Shown: positions 5,442 through 5,903 of the stretch, one piece after another
Numbering within the stretch: position 1 is the first letter of the stretch
Layout of the letters: each line of letters begins with the position of its first letter
NCBI GenBank assembly: GCA_049324235.1
Contig: JBMOLJ010000082.1
Span: forward strand, 1 to 5,903
Direction: 5' to 3'
Source: UBA1431 sp049324235
GTDB taxonomy: Bacteria > Bacillota > Clostridia > Christensenellales > UBA1431
DNA: 5,903 bases
The notes under the pieces: model-generated
What the model was told of the DNA's origin: nothing
The model's input: the letters and a program-made list of their open reading frames with translations, nothing else
The model's database searches: none
Translations under genes and position numbers: made by a program

Positions 5442-5903
5442 CTATTTTTTTTGCGACAATGTGTGAAAGATGCTTTCCTCAATATACTGCGCAGCCGAAA
5501 CCGGAGCGTCAACACCCGGTATGCCCTTTAACAGCAGTGCGCTAAGCTCCCGCTTTTCCGCATGTTTGAAATCAACGCCGCCGCCCGTTGCGATGTCTAT
5601 AATGAGCACGTCTTTCGCGACCTGATCCAGTTCTTCGGGTCCCAGTACCGGCGCCGGGATGGTATTGATGATCGTTTGGGCAAAGGCAAGGAACGAAGCA
5701 AGCTCGGATAAAGGCACTGCGCGGATGCAGTGTATCTGTGCCCAGGCAATCTCTTTATCCGAAGGCGTGAAAGCCGTTACATCGGCCCCGCATGCCAGCA
5801 GCAGACGGCATATCGCCTGGCCGACGCGCCCATACCCCAGCACAAGCACCTGCATGCCGCTGATTGTCCTGTCGGTGTTGGCGATCGCCGTTTTCAGTAT
5901 GCC
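5442..5903 (-). CDS. dpaA: Dipicolinate synthase subunit A (SpoVFA), C-terminal 153 residues (5' part outside window)
   Basis: Open to the right edge: codons continue through 5903 without a stop, and an in-frame ATG at 5855 is an internal Met, not the start. The visible part begins GILKTAIANTDRTISG, matching the segment before the Rossmann fold in the family, followed by VLVLGYGRVG (a GxGxxG NAD(P)-binding loop), INTIPAPVL, LIIDIATGGGVDFKHAEKR and GIPGVDAPVSAAQYI. These are characteristic of the DpaA C-terminal NAD(P)-binding domain. DpaA works with DpaB as the oxidoreductase making dipicolinate from dihydrodipicolinate. It ends with TAG at 5442, 11 bases before dpaB. The visible reading frame is intact. 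Confidence 0.95.
   Translation of the reverse strand, partial: GILKTAIANTDRTISGMQVLVLGYGRVGQAICRLLLACGADVTAFTPSDKEIAWAQIHCIRAVPLSELASFLAFAQTIINTIPAPVLGPEELDQVAKDVLIIDIATGGGVDFKHAEKRELSALLLKGIPGVDAPVSAAQYIEESIFHTLSQKK

Noticed and set aside
4858..5466. 202-codon open frame antisense to dpaB
   Set aside because: dpaB on the opposite strand is an unmistakable family member, and the antisense product has no recognisable motif.

Overview
The window looks like chromosomal DNA of an endospore-forming Firmicute, probably a clostridial lineage of medium GC. The main evidence is the pair of dipicolinate synthase genes (dpaA, dpaB) on the minus strand at the right end. SorC-family sugar regulators, TTGACA/TATAAT-type promoters and strong GGAGG ribosome binding sites agree with this. 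No phage, transposon, CRISPR, rRNA or tRNA signal was seen.

Left part (1-3186) is a sugar-catabolism control region. The 5' end of an FGGY-family carbohydrate kinase runs off the left edge on the minus strand. Across a 418-bp AT-rich gap, two tandem paralogous SorC-family regulators (311 and 323 aa) face the other way. Their first 63 residues are about 83% identical with nearly identical recognition helices, whereas their effector domains have drifted to about half identity. The two gaps in front of these genes are dense in repeats: a 72-bp inverted repeat beside the kinase promoter (724-795), a related weaker copy before regulator 2 (2069-2111), four TGCAAT boxes at an exact 19-bp period (913-975), and a CGTCACG box at the same place inside both regulator promoters. 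In regulator 2 this box is part of a perfect 8-8-8 palindrome. The simplest model is that the kinase makes a phosphorylated sugar, and the two regulators read the same or overlapping DNA sites while sensing different ligands.

Right part (3269-5903) is entirely on the minus strand and is housekeeping plus sporulation: dpaA (5' part missing) and dpaB form an operon closed by a hairpin-plus-T8 terminator. A fresh extended -10 promoter then drives ridA (enamine/imine deaminase), followed 19 bp later by mnmA (tRNA U34 2-thiouridylase). mnmA and regulator 2 converge across an 82-bp gap with no recognisable terminator.

The part most worth a second look is the regulatory DNA of the paired SorC regulators. 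The protein-coding genes belong to known families.
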